DNA from: Nocardia abscessus
Lineage (GTDB): Bacteria; Actinomycetota; Actinomycetes; Mycobacteriales; Mycobacteriaceae
Reading direction: 5' to 3'
Length of the DNA stretch: 64,000 nt
NCBI RefSeq assembly: GCF_015477775.1
Contig: NZ_JADLQO010000003.1
Coordinates: forward strand, 310,001 to 374,000
A model generated the notes under the pieces. It was not told where the DNA came from, ran no database searches, and worked only from the letters and a program-made list of their open reading frames with translations. Positions 33,508 through 42,151 of this stretch are shown in pieces. The position numbers and the translations under genes are program-made. How positions within the stretch are numbered: the first letter of the stretch is position 1; each line of letters starts with the position of its first letter.

Positions 33508-35175
33508 TCATCGCGGCGACAATGTGAATGTTCCGGTCGCCGCCGAACGCCACGAACTCTTGAAAACGAACTCGTGCCGCCTGCGGCGGAATTCGTTCTG
33601 ATCACGGAAGATGTCCCGGGCCATGCGGCGCAGTTCGGCGCTTTCGAACGCGGTCAGGTCGATCGACCGCGTCTGCTTCGCGGCCATGATCGCCGCCCAC
33701 CTGGCCGGGTGGGCGCATTCGGCGGCCAGCTCCGCGAGCCACGCGCGGAACTGCCCGTTCGGCGTCACGGCATCGATCATTCCGAGGTCGGCGGCGCCTG
33801 CCGCGTCGACGGGCAGGCACGCGTCCAGCAGGCGCTGGGCGGCTTCGTCACCGACCCGCCGCGGCAGGGTGTAGGTGTGGAATTCCGAGCCGGACAATCC
33901 GATCGTCCGGTAGTGCGGATTGAACACCACTCGTTCCGCGGCGACGACCAGATCGGCGGTCAACGCGAGCATGACCCCGCCCGCCCCGGCGCTTCCGCTT
34001 ACCGCGGCCACCGTGACCTGCGTGGCACAGCTCAGAATCGCCCGGCACACTTTGTTGATCGCCAGCAGGTTCCGCCACGCCGCGCCCTCGGGATCCGCGG
34101 AGAGTTCCACCGCGTTCAGGTCGATGCCATTGCTGAAATACGGGCCGTCGTTCGCGAGTACGAGCACCTTCGTGTTCTGCGCCGCCGCGTAGTCGAACGC
34201 GGCGAGCAACCGCTCACACTGCCCGGTACCCATTGCGCCGTTATAGAAGTCGATGTCGAGGAATCCGATGTCCGCCGAGCGCCGGTACCGGATCTCCCCA
34301 GGTGTCCTGCCCTTCGCGCGCGGCACCGCCTCGACCGGAAATCCCGCCGCGGCGAGGACCGGCGCGGCTGGTCCTTTGCACGGCGGCCGCTCGCCGGCCA
34401 GGGGTTCGAGGCGGCCGATCCAGATACCGGCGTCGCCGCAGGCCACCTCGACGGCGTGGTCGCGGCGACGGAGCACGGTGCCGGGCGCCGCGCGAGGGGC
34501 GTCCTGTCCGTGGCAGGCGTCGTAGACCAGCATCGGCGCGTCACCGATGGTCGCAGGCGCACCAGGTGAGCCGTCGCCCGCGTGGATGCGTCTCAGGATC
34601 GTGTCGGCGTCGTCGTTCCAGCAGATTTCGCGGTCGCGACGGTGCATCGCGGGTCGGGTCCGCGCGTGTGCGACGGATCGAGGCATCTCGTCTTGGGGTG
34701 TGGGGGAGCGGGCCGGGTCGGCGGCCTTGTCCAGTGCTTCGAGCAGGCATTCGATCGCGGCGTCCGCGACCGCGGTGTTGTAGACGGCGGATTTGCGTTC
34801 CGCAGGCAACGGGAATGTCCGCGTGGACCAGATGGGACCCGCGTCCATCTCCTCGACGGCGGTCAGCGCCGTGACGCCCCATACGGGTTCGCGCTCGCTG
34901 ACCGCCCAGTCCAGGGCATGGGGGCCGCGGTCGCCGACTGGGCCGGGATGGACGACGATGCACGTCCACCGGTCGTGGACGTCGGCGGGTATCTTCGTCG
35001 TCAGATACGGGCAGACGACGATGTCGAAGTCGTTCGTTCCGACCGCGGCGCGGATGTCCGCTGCGCGGCGCACGATTTCGGTCCGCGTGCGGCGTCCGGA
35101 TCGGCGTATCGCGAGCGCGGCCCGTTGCGTCAGTCCGTTGTTCGCGCTGGCGAGAACGAGCACTCGCTGTGTCAT
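33508..35175 (-). CDS. hypX: HypX/HoxX-like hydrogenase maturation protein
   Basis: 555 residues, the length of HypX. Two domains: an N-terminal formyl-tetrahydrofolate hydrolase/transferase-like domain (about 1-270) with VVHPGPVGDRGPHALDWA (the HPG...GDRGP motif at 76-85), and a C-terminal crotonase-like domain (about 285-540) with YFSNGIDLNAVE, SGSAGAGGVMLAL and FNPHYRTIGLSGSEFHTYTLPRRVG. In HypX these domains turn formyl-THF into formyl-CoA and then CO, the carbonyl ligand of O2-tolerant [NiFe]-hydrogenases. No hydrogenase or hyp genes lie in this window. ATG 35175 was chosen; MTQRVLVLA matches the family start. Neighbours are a hypothetical gene upstream and capA-like downstream, all on one strand. 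Confidence 0.86.
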   Translation of the reverse strand: MTQRVLVLASANNGLTQRAALAIRRSGRRTRTEIVRRAADIRAAVGTNDFDIVVCPYLTTKIPADVHDRWTCIVVHPGPVGDRGPHALDWAVSEREPVWGVTALTAVEEMDAGPIWSTRTFPLPAERKSAVYNTAVADAAIECLLEALDKAADPARSPTPQDEMPRSVAHARTRPAMHRRDREICWNDDADTILRRIHAGDGSPGAPATIGDAPMLVYDACHGQDAPRAAPGTVLRRRDHAVEVACGDAGIWIGRLEPLAGERPPCKGPAAPVLAAAGFPVEAVPRAKGRTPGEIRYRRSADIGFLDIDFYNGAMGTGQCERLLAAFDYAAAQNTKVLVLANDGPYFSNGIDLNAVELSADPEGAAWRNLLAINKVCRAILSCATQVTVAAVSGSAGAGGVMLALTADLVVAAERVVFNPHYRTIGLSGSEFHTYTLPRRVGDEAAQRLLDACLPVDAAGAADLGMIDAVTPNGQFRAWLAELAAECAHPARWAAIMAAKQTRSIDLTAFESAELRRMARDIFRDQNEFRRRRHEFVFKSSWRSAATGTFTLSPR

Positions 35176-35198
35176 GGCCGGTTCTCTCGCCGACCGCG

Positions 35199-35729
35199 TC
35201 ACCTGCTGGACATGGACAGCAATTGTTGCGGGTCGTCGGCGTAGACGGTGGCGATGACGTTCGCTCGCGCGGCGAGATCGCGGGCGAGGTCACGGATCTC
35301 GTCCGACGCTGTCGGGTCGGCATCGATACCGATCAGCAGATCGCGGGTGTGGATCGCCGTCGCCTGCGCGCAGCGTCGCAGGCGAGCTTTCGCCACGGTA
35401 TCGAGCGCGACGGGGCTGAGGTAGCGCTGAATGTGCTCACCGCGGTCGGTGATCTGGTTGACGACCGATTCGGTCGCCGCGTCGGTGAGCCATCGTTCCG
35501 CGTCGGCGGTGATCTCGAAGACGAGATCGTGGTCGCGGATATCGGTGGGATTCCCGGAGGTGGTCAACAGGGCCATGCTCGCGCGCCCGATCGCGAGGAA
35601 CCCGCTCATCGCGTGGGCGAGTTGGACGTTCGGGTTTGCTGTCGGCAACCGATGGAGGCGTTGCCCGACGACGGTGACCCAGCAGGCGAGGTGTTCGGCT
35701 CCGGTGTCGATCGACGTCACTGTCGGCAT
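35199..35729 (-). CDS. Hypothetical helical protein upstream of hypX
   Basis: 176 residues, predicted mostly helical, without signal peptide or membrane segment. Features: AEHLACWVTVVGQRLHRLP, DLVFEITADAERWLTDAATE, RGEHIQRYLSPVAL and ARLRRCAQATAIHTRDLLIGID. No family is recognised. It is 23 bases upstream of the HypX-like gene on the same strand and likely in the same transcript; TATGGT six bases before the ATG, with TTGTCT 16 bases further up, makes a leaderless promoter for the unit. Confidence 0.65.
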   Translation of the reverse strand: MPTVTSIDTGAEHLACWVTVVGQRLHRLPTANPNVQLAHAMSGFLAIGRASMALLTTSGNPTDIRDHDLVFEITADAERWLTDAATESVVNQITDRGEHIQRYLSPVALDTVAKARLRRCAQATAIHTRDLLIGIDADPTASDEIRDLARDLAARANVIATVYADDPQQLLSMSSR

Positions 35730-35735
35730 AGCGCG

Positions 35736-35763
35736 ACCATACGCCGTGACCCGGGCGAGACAA
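35736..35763 (-). promoter_or_regulatory. Leaderless promoter of the hypX unit
   Basis: On the minus strand TTGTCT (35758-35763), 16 bases, TATGGT (35736-35741), six bases, then ATG 35729. No ribosome site. Confidence 0.5.
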
Positions 35764-36606
35764 ACGAAGAAACGCTAGAAGTTCGCCAGATGTCGCGAAT
35801 CGCGGTGGCGAGAGTTGCGGCGCCGAGCGCGCGGTCTCTGGCCGCGCCGCCGCGGCGGTGCATCGACCGACGTCTCGATCGTCCCGTTTGTGCCGCGGTA
35901 GGACAGCACTCGCAGGGAGTTCGCCGAGGCGGAGTGTTCCTGCCCGAGTAAGTTTTCTGGCTCTGGCGTGGCGGGCGAGACCTCTGCGCCCCGGCCTCGG
36001 TTGCGGTAACTGTGATTGTGCCCGCCGATCCCGAAAGGTGCGGCGACGCTGTCGAAATCGCATTTGCACGTGCATTCCCGGCCTGAGTTGCATTGACCGC
36101 TACGGCACTTCGAGGAATGGCTCCGTGACCGCCGCTATCGGCGTGAACGAGGTCGCTGCGTGGTCGGCAAGTTTCCCGTCGTTCGGTCGCGGGGACTGGC
36201 GGTCGATCCGACGTCTTTCAGCCTATTCTTACGTGCAAACGGCTACGCGATCACATGGGCCGGATACGTCCGGTACCGGATGTATTGCCCGATTCCGCTC
36301 GAATTACCACCGAATATCCTGCCGCGCTTCAACGTATGCCGGGGCGGCCTTTTGCGGCATGCCCTGGGCGCTGCTCGATAATCGCAGGCCGAGTTTGTGA
36401 CCGGGCGAACTGAACCGTCGGATACGGCGAGAAATTCGGGACGGCGATTCGCTGACCTATGCCGAGGAAATGGGATGCGACGAGCGAGGAAAACGCGCCG
36501 AACGTCGGCCCGGCGGGGACCCTGCCCTCGCCGGGTATGCCGCCGCCCTCGTCGCCTCCGTCGCGGCGGGCCGGTGGACTGCGACACCGAACCAAACGCT
36601 GAGTCA

Positions 36607-36635
36607 TTGACCCAATGCAACAATCTCACTATCTT
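36607..36635 (+). promoter_or_regulatory. Leaderless promoter of the TetR gene
   Basis: TTGACC (36607-36612), 17-base spacer, TATCTT (36630-36635), six bases, then ATG 36642. Both boxes and the spacing are near ideal, and no ribosome site is present. Confidence 0.65.
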
Positions 36636-36641
36636 TAATGC

Positions 36642-37391
36642 ATGAGCTCCGGCCGGGACGCAGTCGACGAGAAGATCATGGACGCGGCCCTCGACCGGAT
36701 CCTGCAGGTGGGGATCCGGCGCAGCAGCCTGGACGACATCGCGAAACGCTCCGGTGTCAACCGGGTCACCATCTATCGCCGTTTCGCCGGTAAGGACAAC
36801 TTGGTCGACGCCGTGCTGGAACGGGAGACGCAGCGCATGTTGGCCGAGGTCACCGCGATCGTGGCAACCTCGGCCGAGGTCGACGTCCGGATCGAGGAGA
36901 CGGTGCTGCACGTGCTGCGGCAGACGCGGATGCACCGGCTGGTCCGACGGCTGCTGACCGTCGCACCGGAAGAGGCCCTCGCCTTCTACACCGTGCGCGG
37001 GGCCCAGATGGTGTCGCTGGGCATCCGCTACATCGCCGGTCTGCTCGAACGCGCTCAGGAGCTGGAGCTCATCGCCCGCTACGACGCCCTGCCGGTGGCG
37101 GAAATGATCGCGCGACTGGCCCATTCGGTCATGCTGACCCCCACCGCCTGCGTCGACTTCGCCGAAGACGACGCGACGCGCGAATTCGTCCGTGCCGCCA
37201 TCGTTCCGATGGTGAAGCACGGGATCAGTGCCGGCTCGAAGGAGAGCGACGATGAACAAGCCACTTCCGCTGCGTCACCCGGACGCGCCGCGCAAGGTTC
37301 CCGGACTGCGACCCTTCGCACTGCTGCTGGGACTGGACAAGCCGGCCCCGGAGCAGTGGCGGGATCTGGGCGAGGCGCTGCTCATCGGTGA
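36642..37391 (+). CDS. TetR-family transcriptional regulator
   Basis: 249 residues. N-terminal TetR DNA-binding domain: KIMDAALDRILQVGIRRSSLDDIAKRSGVNRVTIYRRFAGKDNL. The C-terminal ligand domain reaches about residue 200 (FVRAAIVPMVKHGIS). The last 45 or so residues (after GSKESDDEQ) are read out of frame through the start of the next gene and look non-native (Gly/Ala/Arg-rich), so the natural stop may have been lost. Overlap with the DUF2236 gene is 140 bases. It probably controls that gene and itself, as such pairs usually do. Confidence 0.85.
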   Translation: MSSGRDAVDEKIMDAALDRILQVGIRRSSLDDIAKRSGVNRVTIYRRFAGKDNLVDAVLERETQRMLAEVTAIVATSAEVDVRIEETVLHVLRQTRMHRLVRRLLTVAPEEALAFYTVRGAQMVSLGIRYIAGLLERAQELELIARYDALPVAEMIARLAHSVMLTPTACVDFAEDDATREFVRAAIVPMVKHGISAGSKESDDEQATSAASPGRAAQGSRTATLRTAAGTGQAGPGAVAGSGRGAAHR

Positions 37392-38469
37392 CCAGCCGAT
37401 GGACGACCTGGTGGACTGGATGTACCGGGAAGGCATGGGCCGCACTCGTCCGCTGTTCGAGCGGGCGCTGCGCGAGGGCATCGACAGCGTGCCGGACGCT
37501 CCGGAGCCGTTGCGGGCATTCTTCGTCCGCGTGCAGACTCCGCCCGAATGGCTGGACCGCGACAAGCTCGCGCGTGCGGAGCGGGTGTTCCGCCGCGGCG
37601 GTGCCGACGGGCTCTACATCGCGCGTGACGTCTCCTTCCTCGGCGGCTACCTCGCCTCGGGCTTCAACAAGACGTTGCTTCGCACGGGCGCGCTCGAGAA
37701 GGGGCCGGCCAAGCGATTCGCCGAAACGCTGCAGTGGGCGCTCGACGTCACCTCCGAGGGCGGGATGTCGCCACTGGGCCGCGGCTACCGGTCGACGATT
37801 CACGTGCGGCTGATCCACGCTCTGGTCCGCCGCCACGTGGCGGCGATGCCGGACTGGCGCGAGGACGAATGGGGCGTGCCGATCAACCAGACCGACATGG
37901 CCGCGACACTGGTCGGAGCTTTGATCGCTCCTTTCGTCGGCGGCCTGGCGATGGGGTTGTTCTCGACTCCCCGCGAACTCGACTCGGCCGCTCACCTCGC
38001 CCGCTACGTCGGCTGGTTGATCGGTGTCGAGGATCGGTTCCTGCCCAACGGATTCCGGGACTCCGTCCGAATCCTGTACCACAGTCTCACCGCCATCACG
38101 AACCCCGACGAGACCACACCGCAACTCGCCGTTCCGATGGCGGACGATCCACTTCACTGGCACTACCGGAACTTGCCCGCGCTACGCGGCCGCATCGCGC
38201 GGGCTCAGCATCTGTCCATCGCGAGCGCTTTCCTCGGGCCGTCCGCCATGCGCGAACTCGGCCTGCCCGCCTACATGCCGCCGTGGTATCCGATGCTGCG
38301 TATTCCGGTGAATCTCGTTCGTGGTGCGCTGGCCCGGGCGCTGCCGGGCGGTCTGGACCGTGCCACGGTACGGGGACGCCGGGAGCAGGAAGCGTTTCTG
38401 CTGACCCTGGTCGGGACCGAGGCGGCCGTCATCGGCGCGTCCGCGCAGCACGTCGGCCATGCCGCCTGA
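37252..38469 (+). CDS. MpaB/DUF2236-family oxygenase, latex-clearing-protein-like
   Basis: 405 residues. DUF2236 (ER-bound oxygenase MpaB/Lcp) family: SPLGRGYRSTIHVRLIHALVRRH contains the conserved histidine-bearing helix, followed by INQTDMAATLVGALIAPF and LARYVGWLIGVEDRFLP. The family includes latex-clearing protein Lcp, a b-type haem dioxygenase that cleaves polyisoprene. Lcp carries a Tat signal; this protein has none, so an intracellular oxygenase on another substrate is more likely. ATG 37252 follows GAAGGAGAG. It is cotranscribed with tetR, which overlaps it by 140 bases. Confidence 0.82.
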   Translation: MNKPLPLRHPDAPRKVPGLRPFALLLGLDKPAPEQWRDLGEALLIGDQPMDDLVDWMYREGMGRTRPLFERALREGIDSVPDAPEPLRAFFVRVQTPPEWLDRDKLARAERVFRRGGADGLYIARDVSFLGGYLASGFNKTLLRTGALEKGPAKRFAETLQWALDVTSEGGMSPLGRGYRSTIHVRLIHALVRRHVAAMPDWREDEWGVPINQTDMAATLVGALIAPFVGGLAMGLFSTPRELDSAAHLARYVGWLIGVEDRFLPNGFRDSVRILYHSLTAITNPDETTPQLAVPMADDPLHWHYRNLPALRGRIARAQHLSIASAFLGPSAMRELGLPAYMPPWYPMLRIPVNLVRGALARALPGGLDRATVRGRREQEAFLLTLVGTEAAVIGASAQHVGHAA

Positions 38470-38498
38470 GGCCACCGCGGAAGCGGACGCGGAGCTGA

Positions 38499-39215
38499 TC
38501 AGGCGTCCAAGCGGGCCTGGTAATCCCACGCGAGATCGCGTAGCGCCGTAGCCCCGTCCCCGGCGAAGCTCGAACCGTGCATGATCGCCAACGTGGTGGG
38601 CGCCAACTCCGCCAGCCTGTTCAGGGTGGCGGGCACGGCGGGGCCCAGTGAGGTGGCATGGAAGACGTCCTCCGCGACGCCTGCCTGCTCCACCAGATCC
38701 GAGGCGGTCAGCGCCGGTCCGTTGCCCAGCTGGGTCATCAGGTCACCGCAGAGCAGTACGCCGGTGGTCTCCTCGTAGAGCACTCGCGCCTCCCAGTTGT
38801 GCGGCGCGTGCGGCGTGTCCAGGTGTCGCACGCGCCGACCGCCGAGATCGATCACCTCGCCGTCGGCGAGCCTGCGCGGTTGCCGGTCGGCCAGATCGTC
38901 GATCGAGACGAGGCACCCGAGTAGGCCATGCGCCACCTGCGCCTGCGGTGCGGCAGCGAGGAAGAGGTTCATCGCGCCGCATTCGTCCGCTTCCACATGC
39001 CCGAACGTGATCCAGCGCAACCGTTCCACCGGCATGATCCGCGTGATCTGCGCGGACACCACCGGGAACAGCGCCCGCATGCCGGTGTGGAACAGCAACG
39101 GCTCCTCGGCGTCGAGGAGGAACTGGTTGAAGGTGAAGCCGGCGGGCCCGACCTCCGGAATGAAGGTCGAGATGCGGTAGATCTTCTCGGCTATCTCGTC
39201 TGTACGGGTTTCCAT
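38499..39215 (-). CDS. MBL-fold (flavodiiron-type) metallohydrolase
   Basis: 238 residues. Metallo-beta-lactamase fold of the ODP type, as in the oxygen-reducing half of flavodiiron proteins: FNQFLLDAEEPLLFHTG, HVEADECG (His-x-Glu-x-Asp), DTPHAPHNWEARVLYEE, LLCGDLMTQ and MHGSSF. There is no flavodoxin domain, so it is not a full flavodiiron protein. The diiron ligands are largely present. Function unknown: hydrolase or oxygen/NO-related. Convergent with the DUF2236 gene. Confidence 0.85.
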   Translation of the reverse strand: METRTDEIAEKIYRISTFIPEVGPAGFTFNQFLLDAEEPLLFHTGMRALFPVVSAQITRIMPVERLRWITFGHVEADECGAMNLFLAAAPQAQVAHGLLGCLVSIDDLADRQPRRLADGEVIDLGGRRVRHLDTPHAPHNWEARVLYEETTGVLLCGDLMTQLGNGPALTASDLVEQAGVAEDVFHATSLGPAVPATLNRLAELAPTTLAIMHGSSFAGDGATALRDLAWDYQARLDA

Positions 39216-39594
39216 GAGGAGTCGATTCGCTGGTAGAAGCCGTTTTGGCCATTCTCGTACCTCGTTCTACTTCCTCACAGCGAATTTGCAGTTTCCGCGG
39301 GCGGATCGCAGGAACTCGGGGCGACGCCGTGGTTGTGTTCGGCGGGGGCGTTTTGCCGCAGCGCTGCGTAAGCCAGCAGCTAGCTGTCGCGGGTTCCGGT
39401 TGCGAGGGCCGTAGGCGCAGACCGAAAGGCGTGCGGTTCACTCACTCGTCGGCACACATCCCGCTATTCGGGACTCATCCTATGATTTAAAAGAGGATAG
39501 TAGTACTCTAAATTATCTACCTGCAGTTTTCACTATGTGAGATTCGCGCATCGTCTCGGTGACGGTCCGAATCTATCCAGCGAGGGAGTGTCGC
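39216..39594. other. AT-rich intergenic region before the MHYT gene
   Basis: 379 bases with no gene. A pronounced AT-rich stretch at about 39478-39540 (TATGATTTAAAAGAGGATAG and following bases) is unusual here and probably carries the promoter of the MHYT gene. Divergent promoters of the MBL-fold gene must also lie here. Confidence 0.5.
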
Positions 39595-40371
39595 GTGCTG
39601 GAAATCGATCACTTCAGCCACGGGTGGCTCACACCCATCGTCGCCTATCTCATGTCGTTCACCGGTTCATTGCTCGGACTACGGTGCATGGCCAGGTCCC
39701 GCACCGGATCCGCCCGCGACGGCTGGCTGCTCGCCGCGGCTGTCGCCATCGGCGGCACCGGAATCTGGGTCATGCACTTCGTCGCGATGCTCGGGTTCGC
39801 CATCGACGGCGCTTCCATTCGGTACGACGTCCCGGTCACGTTGATCAGCGCGCTGATCGCCATCGCGGTGGTGTGGATCGGACTGCGCATCGCCCATCAG
39901 CGGGCGCTGGGGACGTTGGCGCTGTTCGCCGGGGGCGGGGTCACCGGCCTCGGGGTCGGCGCGATGCACTACTCGGGCATGTACGCGATGAAATCGAACG
40001 CCACGATCGGCTACGACGGGCGGATCGTCGCTTTGTCGATGGTGATCGCCGTGGTCGCCGCGACGGCCGCGCTGTGGTTCACCCTGCATGTCCGCGGCAC
40101 GCTCGCCACCGTCGGCGCGGCGCTGGTCATGGGTGTCGCGGTGTCCGGCATGCACTACACGGGCATGTTCGCGATGCACGTGCACGAAACCCAGCACATG
40201 CATCCGCCGTCCGGGGCCGGTGCGACGCAGTTGCTGACCCCGCTGATCGTGAGCATCAGCCTGGTGACGGTGCTACTGCTCTTGCATCTCGGCGTCACGG
40301 AGGTCGACGACGAGAACACCTATGTTCCGCAGGGCAGGCATGCTTCGAGCTACTGGCCGACTCGTGACTGA
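39595..40371 (+). CDS. MHYT-domain membrane sensor protein
   Basis: 258 residues with seven membrane segments and three MHYT-type motifs: IWVMHFVAM, GAMHYSGMYAM and GMHYTGMFAM. MHYT domains are thought to bind copper through Met/His/Tyr and to sense O2, CO or NO. Most are fused to GGDEF/EAL or kinase domains; here no output domain follows, only a short cytosolic tail. GTG 39595 was chosen because GAGGGAG precedes it and MHYT proteins begin with a short polar segment (LEIDHFSHGW); the open frame from 39559 would add 12 residues. Confidence 0.85.
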   Translation: MLEIDHFSHGWLTPIVAYLMSFTGSLLGLRCMARSRTGSARDGWLLAAAVAIGGTGIWVMHFVAMLGFAIDGASIRYDVPVTLISALIAIAVVWIGLRIAHQRALGTLALFAGGGVTGLGVGAMHYSGMYAMKSNATIGYDGRIVALSMVIAVVAATAALWFTLHVRGTLATVGAALVMGVAVSGMHYTGMFAMHVHETQHMHPPSGAGATQLLTPLIVSISLVTVLLLLHLGVTEVDDENTYVPQGRHASSYWPTRD

Positions 40372-40557
40372 GCGGACTATGTGGCGGCCTCGTGCCGACG
40401 AAGTTCCGACCGTGCCCGGCTGACGTGGCAACCGCTGCTCGGGGCGGCCTCGCGCCGGCACGGACGCGCGCCGAAGTTTTCGCTGCCGGATGGCGGGTAC
40501 GCGCGCCGAGAGCCGGTTTCACGAGGTGACCGGCCGCTGTCGAACCAGGAGGTGGCG

Positions 40558-41526
40558 ATGAGTATCGGGTACAAACTGGCGGCCGAGGCATTCGGCCCGA
40601 ACGAGCTTGTCCGTCAAGCGATTCGGGCCGAAGAAGCCGGATTCGACTTCGTCGAGATCAGCGATCACTTCCATCCCTGGCTGGACAACCAGGGGCATTC
40701 GCCGTTCGCCTGGACCGTGCTCGGAGCCATCGCGGCGAAGACCGAGCGGATCGAGCTCGCCACCGGAGTGACGTGCCCTATCCTGCGGTACCACCCCGCG
40801 ATCATCGCGCAGGCGGCGGCGACTCTCGCGATCCTGTCCGGCAACCGCTTCACCCTCGGTGTCGGTTCGGGCGAGCGGCTCAACGAGCATGTCGTCGGCC
40901 GGGAGTTCCCGCCCGTGCGCATCCGGCAGCGGATGTTGCGCGAAGCGCTCGAGATCATTCGCTTGCTCTGGAGCGGCGGCTACCACTCCTACGACGGCGA
41001 GTTCCTGACCGTGTCCGAAGCTCGGGTTTTCGATCTGCCCGACAAGCTTCCGCCGATCGCGGTCGCCGGGGGCGGGCCGGAGGCGGCCCGGATCGCCGCC
41101 GAACTCGGTGACGGCCTGTTCGCCACCGAACCGAAGGCCGAGCTCATCGATAGCTATCGCGCGGCGGGCGGTACGGGCCCGCGTTACGCGGAGGTCGGCA
41201 TGGCGTGGGCTCCCGACGAGGAGACGGCCGCGAAGGCGGTGCTCGACACGACGCGCTGGGCGGTCACGGGGTGGAAGGTGATGAGCGAGTTGCCGAACCC
41301 GGTCAACTTCGCCGCGGCGACCACCACCGTCCGCCTGGAAGACATTCTCGACAACTTCGCCTGCGGTCCGGACCCGGCCCGCTACCTCGACGCCGCGAAG
41401 CAGTACTCCGACGCGGGCTTCGACCATCTCGTGATGCAGAACGCGGGCCCCGACCCGGATGGCTTCCTGGACTTCTACCGCAGGGAACTCGACAAGCCCC
41501 TCCGCGCCCTGACACCGAGCGCCTGA
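40558..41526 (+). CDS. F420-dependent LLM-class oxidoreductase (TIGR03557-type)
   Basis: 322 residues. Luciferase-like monooxygenase fold. MSIGYKLAAEAFGPNELVRQA, VEISDHFHPWLDNQGHSPFAW, ATGVTCPILRYHPAI, GVGSGERLNEHV and MQNAGPDPDGFLDFY are typical of the F420-dependent glucose-6-phosphate dehydrogenase-like family (TIGR03557). These enzymes use F420 or FMN; the true substrate is unknown. ATG 40558 follows CCAGGAGGTGG. Standalone gene between the MHYT gene and the convergent marR gene. Confidence 0.88.
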   Translation: MSIGYKLAAEAFGPNELVRQAIRAEEAGFDFVEISDHFHPWLDNQGHSPFAWTVLGAIAAKTERIELATGVTCPILRYHPAIIAQAAATLAILSGNRFTLGVGSGERLNEHVVGREFPPVRIRQRMLREALEIIRLLWSGGYHSYDGEFLTVSEARVFDLPDKLPPIAVAGGGPEAARIAAELGDGLFATEPKAELIDSYRAAGGTGPRYAEVGMAWAPDEETAAKAVLDTTRWAVTGWKVMSELPNPVNFAAATTTVRLEDILDNFACGPDPARYLDAAKQYSDAGFDHLVMQNAGPDPDGFLDFYRRELDKPLRALTPSA

Positions 41527-41623
41527 GCGCGGAAGGGGTCGAACGGGCGTGGAGACACCGCGTCGGCGGGAGGCTGCGGGTCGCGAGCCGCGATTCGGGC
41601 AGGAGGCCGGTGCCTGGGCCTGC

Positions 41624-42082
41624 TCAACCGCCGATGAGGAGCTTGCGGAGCAGCTCGGTGAGCTGCGCCCGCTCGTCTGCATCGAGGGCGGCGAAGGTCC
41701 GGTCCAGAAACTCGGGAATCGTCTTCTCGGCGTCGGTGACGGCCTGCCTTCCTGGCCCGGTGATCGTCACCGCATAGGCGCGCCGATCGGCGGGATCGCG
41801 TTCGCGCCGAACGTAACCCGACGCCTCCAGATCGTCGGCGATGCCGACCATCACGCTGCGGTCGATGCGTAGTTCCTCGCTGAGCACCCGCTGCGAGCAC
41901 GGGCCGGCGTCGGCCAGCATCTTCAGCACCAGGTGCTGGCCGACGCCCAGACCCTGTTCCTGTGCGTGTACTTCGGCCGCGCGGGCGACGAGGGACGAGA
42001 CCCGGCACAGGGCGATATCCGGACGCTCCGTGGCGAGTCTCGGAAGGTAGTCCGCCTTCGCGTGCTGGATCCTGCTCGGCAT
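41624..42082 (-). CDS. MarR-family regulator
   Basis: 152 residues. Winged helix of the MarR type: VGQHLVLKMLADAGPCSQRVLSEELRIDRSVMVGIADDLEASGYVRRERDPADRRAYAVTIT, with the DxRxxxVxLT-like wing. Divergent from the nitroreductase gene; a strong palindrome lies in between. TATGCT six bases before the ATG with no ribosome site suggests a leaderless mRNA. It is probably the repressor of the nitroreductase gene, released by a phenolic or oxidant ligand. Confidence 0.9.
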   Translation of the reverse strand: MPSRIQHAKADYLPRLATERPDIALCRVSSLVARAAEVHAQEQGLGVGQHLVLKMLADAGPCSQRVLSEELRIDRSVMVGIADDLEASGYVRRERDPADRRAYAVTITGPGRQAVTDAEKTIPEFLDRTFAALDADERAQLTELLRKLLIGG

Positions 42083-42088
42083 TCGCCC

Positions 42089-42094
42089 AGCATA
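42089..42094 (-). promoter_or_regulatory. Leaderless -10 box of the marR gene
   Basis: TATGCT on the minus strand, six bases before ATG 42082, no ribosome site. Confidence 0.45.
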
Positions 42095-42118
42095 GCGGCT
42101 CGTCTGCGGTCAGATCGT

Positions 42119-42148
42119 TTGACGACAGATGATTGCTGTCCGTACTGT
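42119..42148 (+). promoter_or_regulatory. Promoter of the nitroreductase gene
   Basis: TTGACG (42119-42124), 18-base spacer, TACTGT (42143-42148). The predicted start of transcription, about 42155, lies inside the MarR operator. Confidence 0.5.
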
Positions 42149-42151
42149 CAC

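Larger units (their letters stand above)
35730..36641. other. Long gene-poor stretch
   Basis: About 900 bases with no supported gene. Third-position bias is lost and A/T content is higher than around it. One plus-strand open frame (about 36096-36381) reads like protein in places (FEEWLRDRRYRRERGRC, FLRANGYAITWAGYVRY) but has no start signal and no recognised family; it may be decayed coding DNA. The promoter of the TetR gene lies at the right end. Confidence 0.45.
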
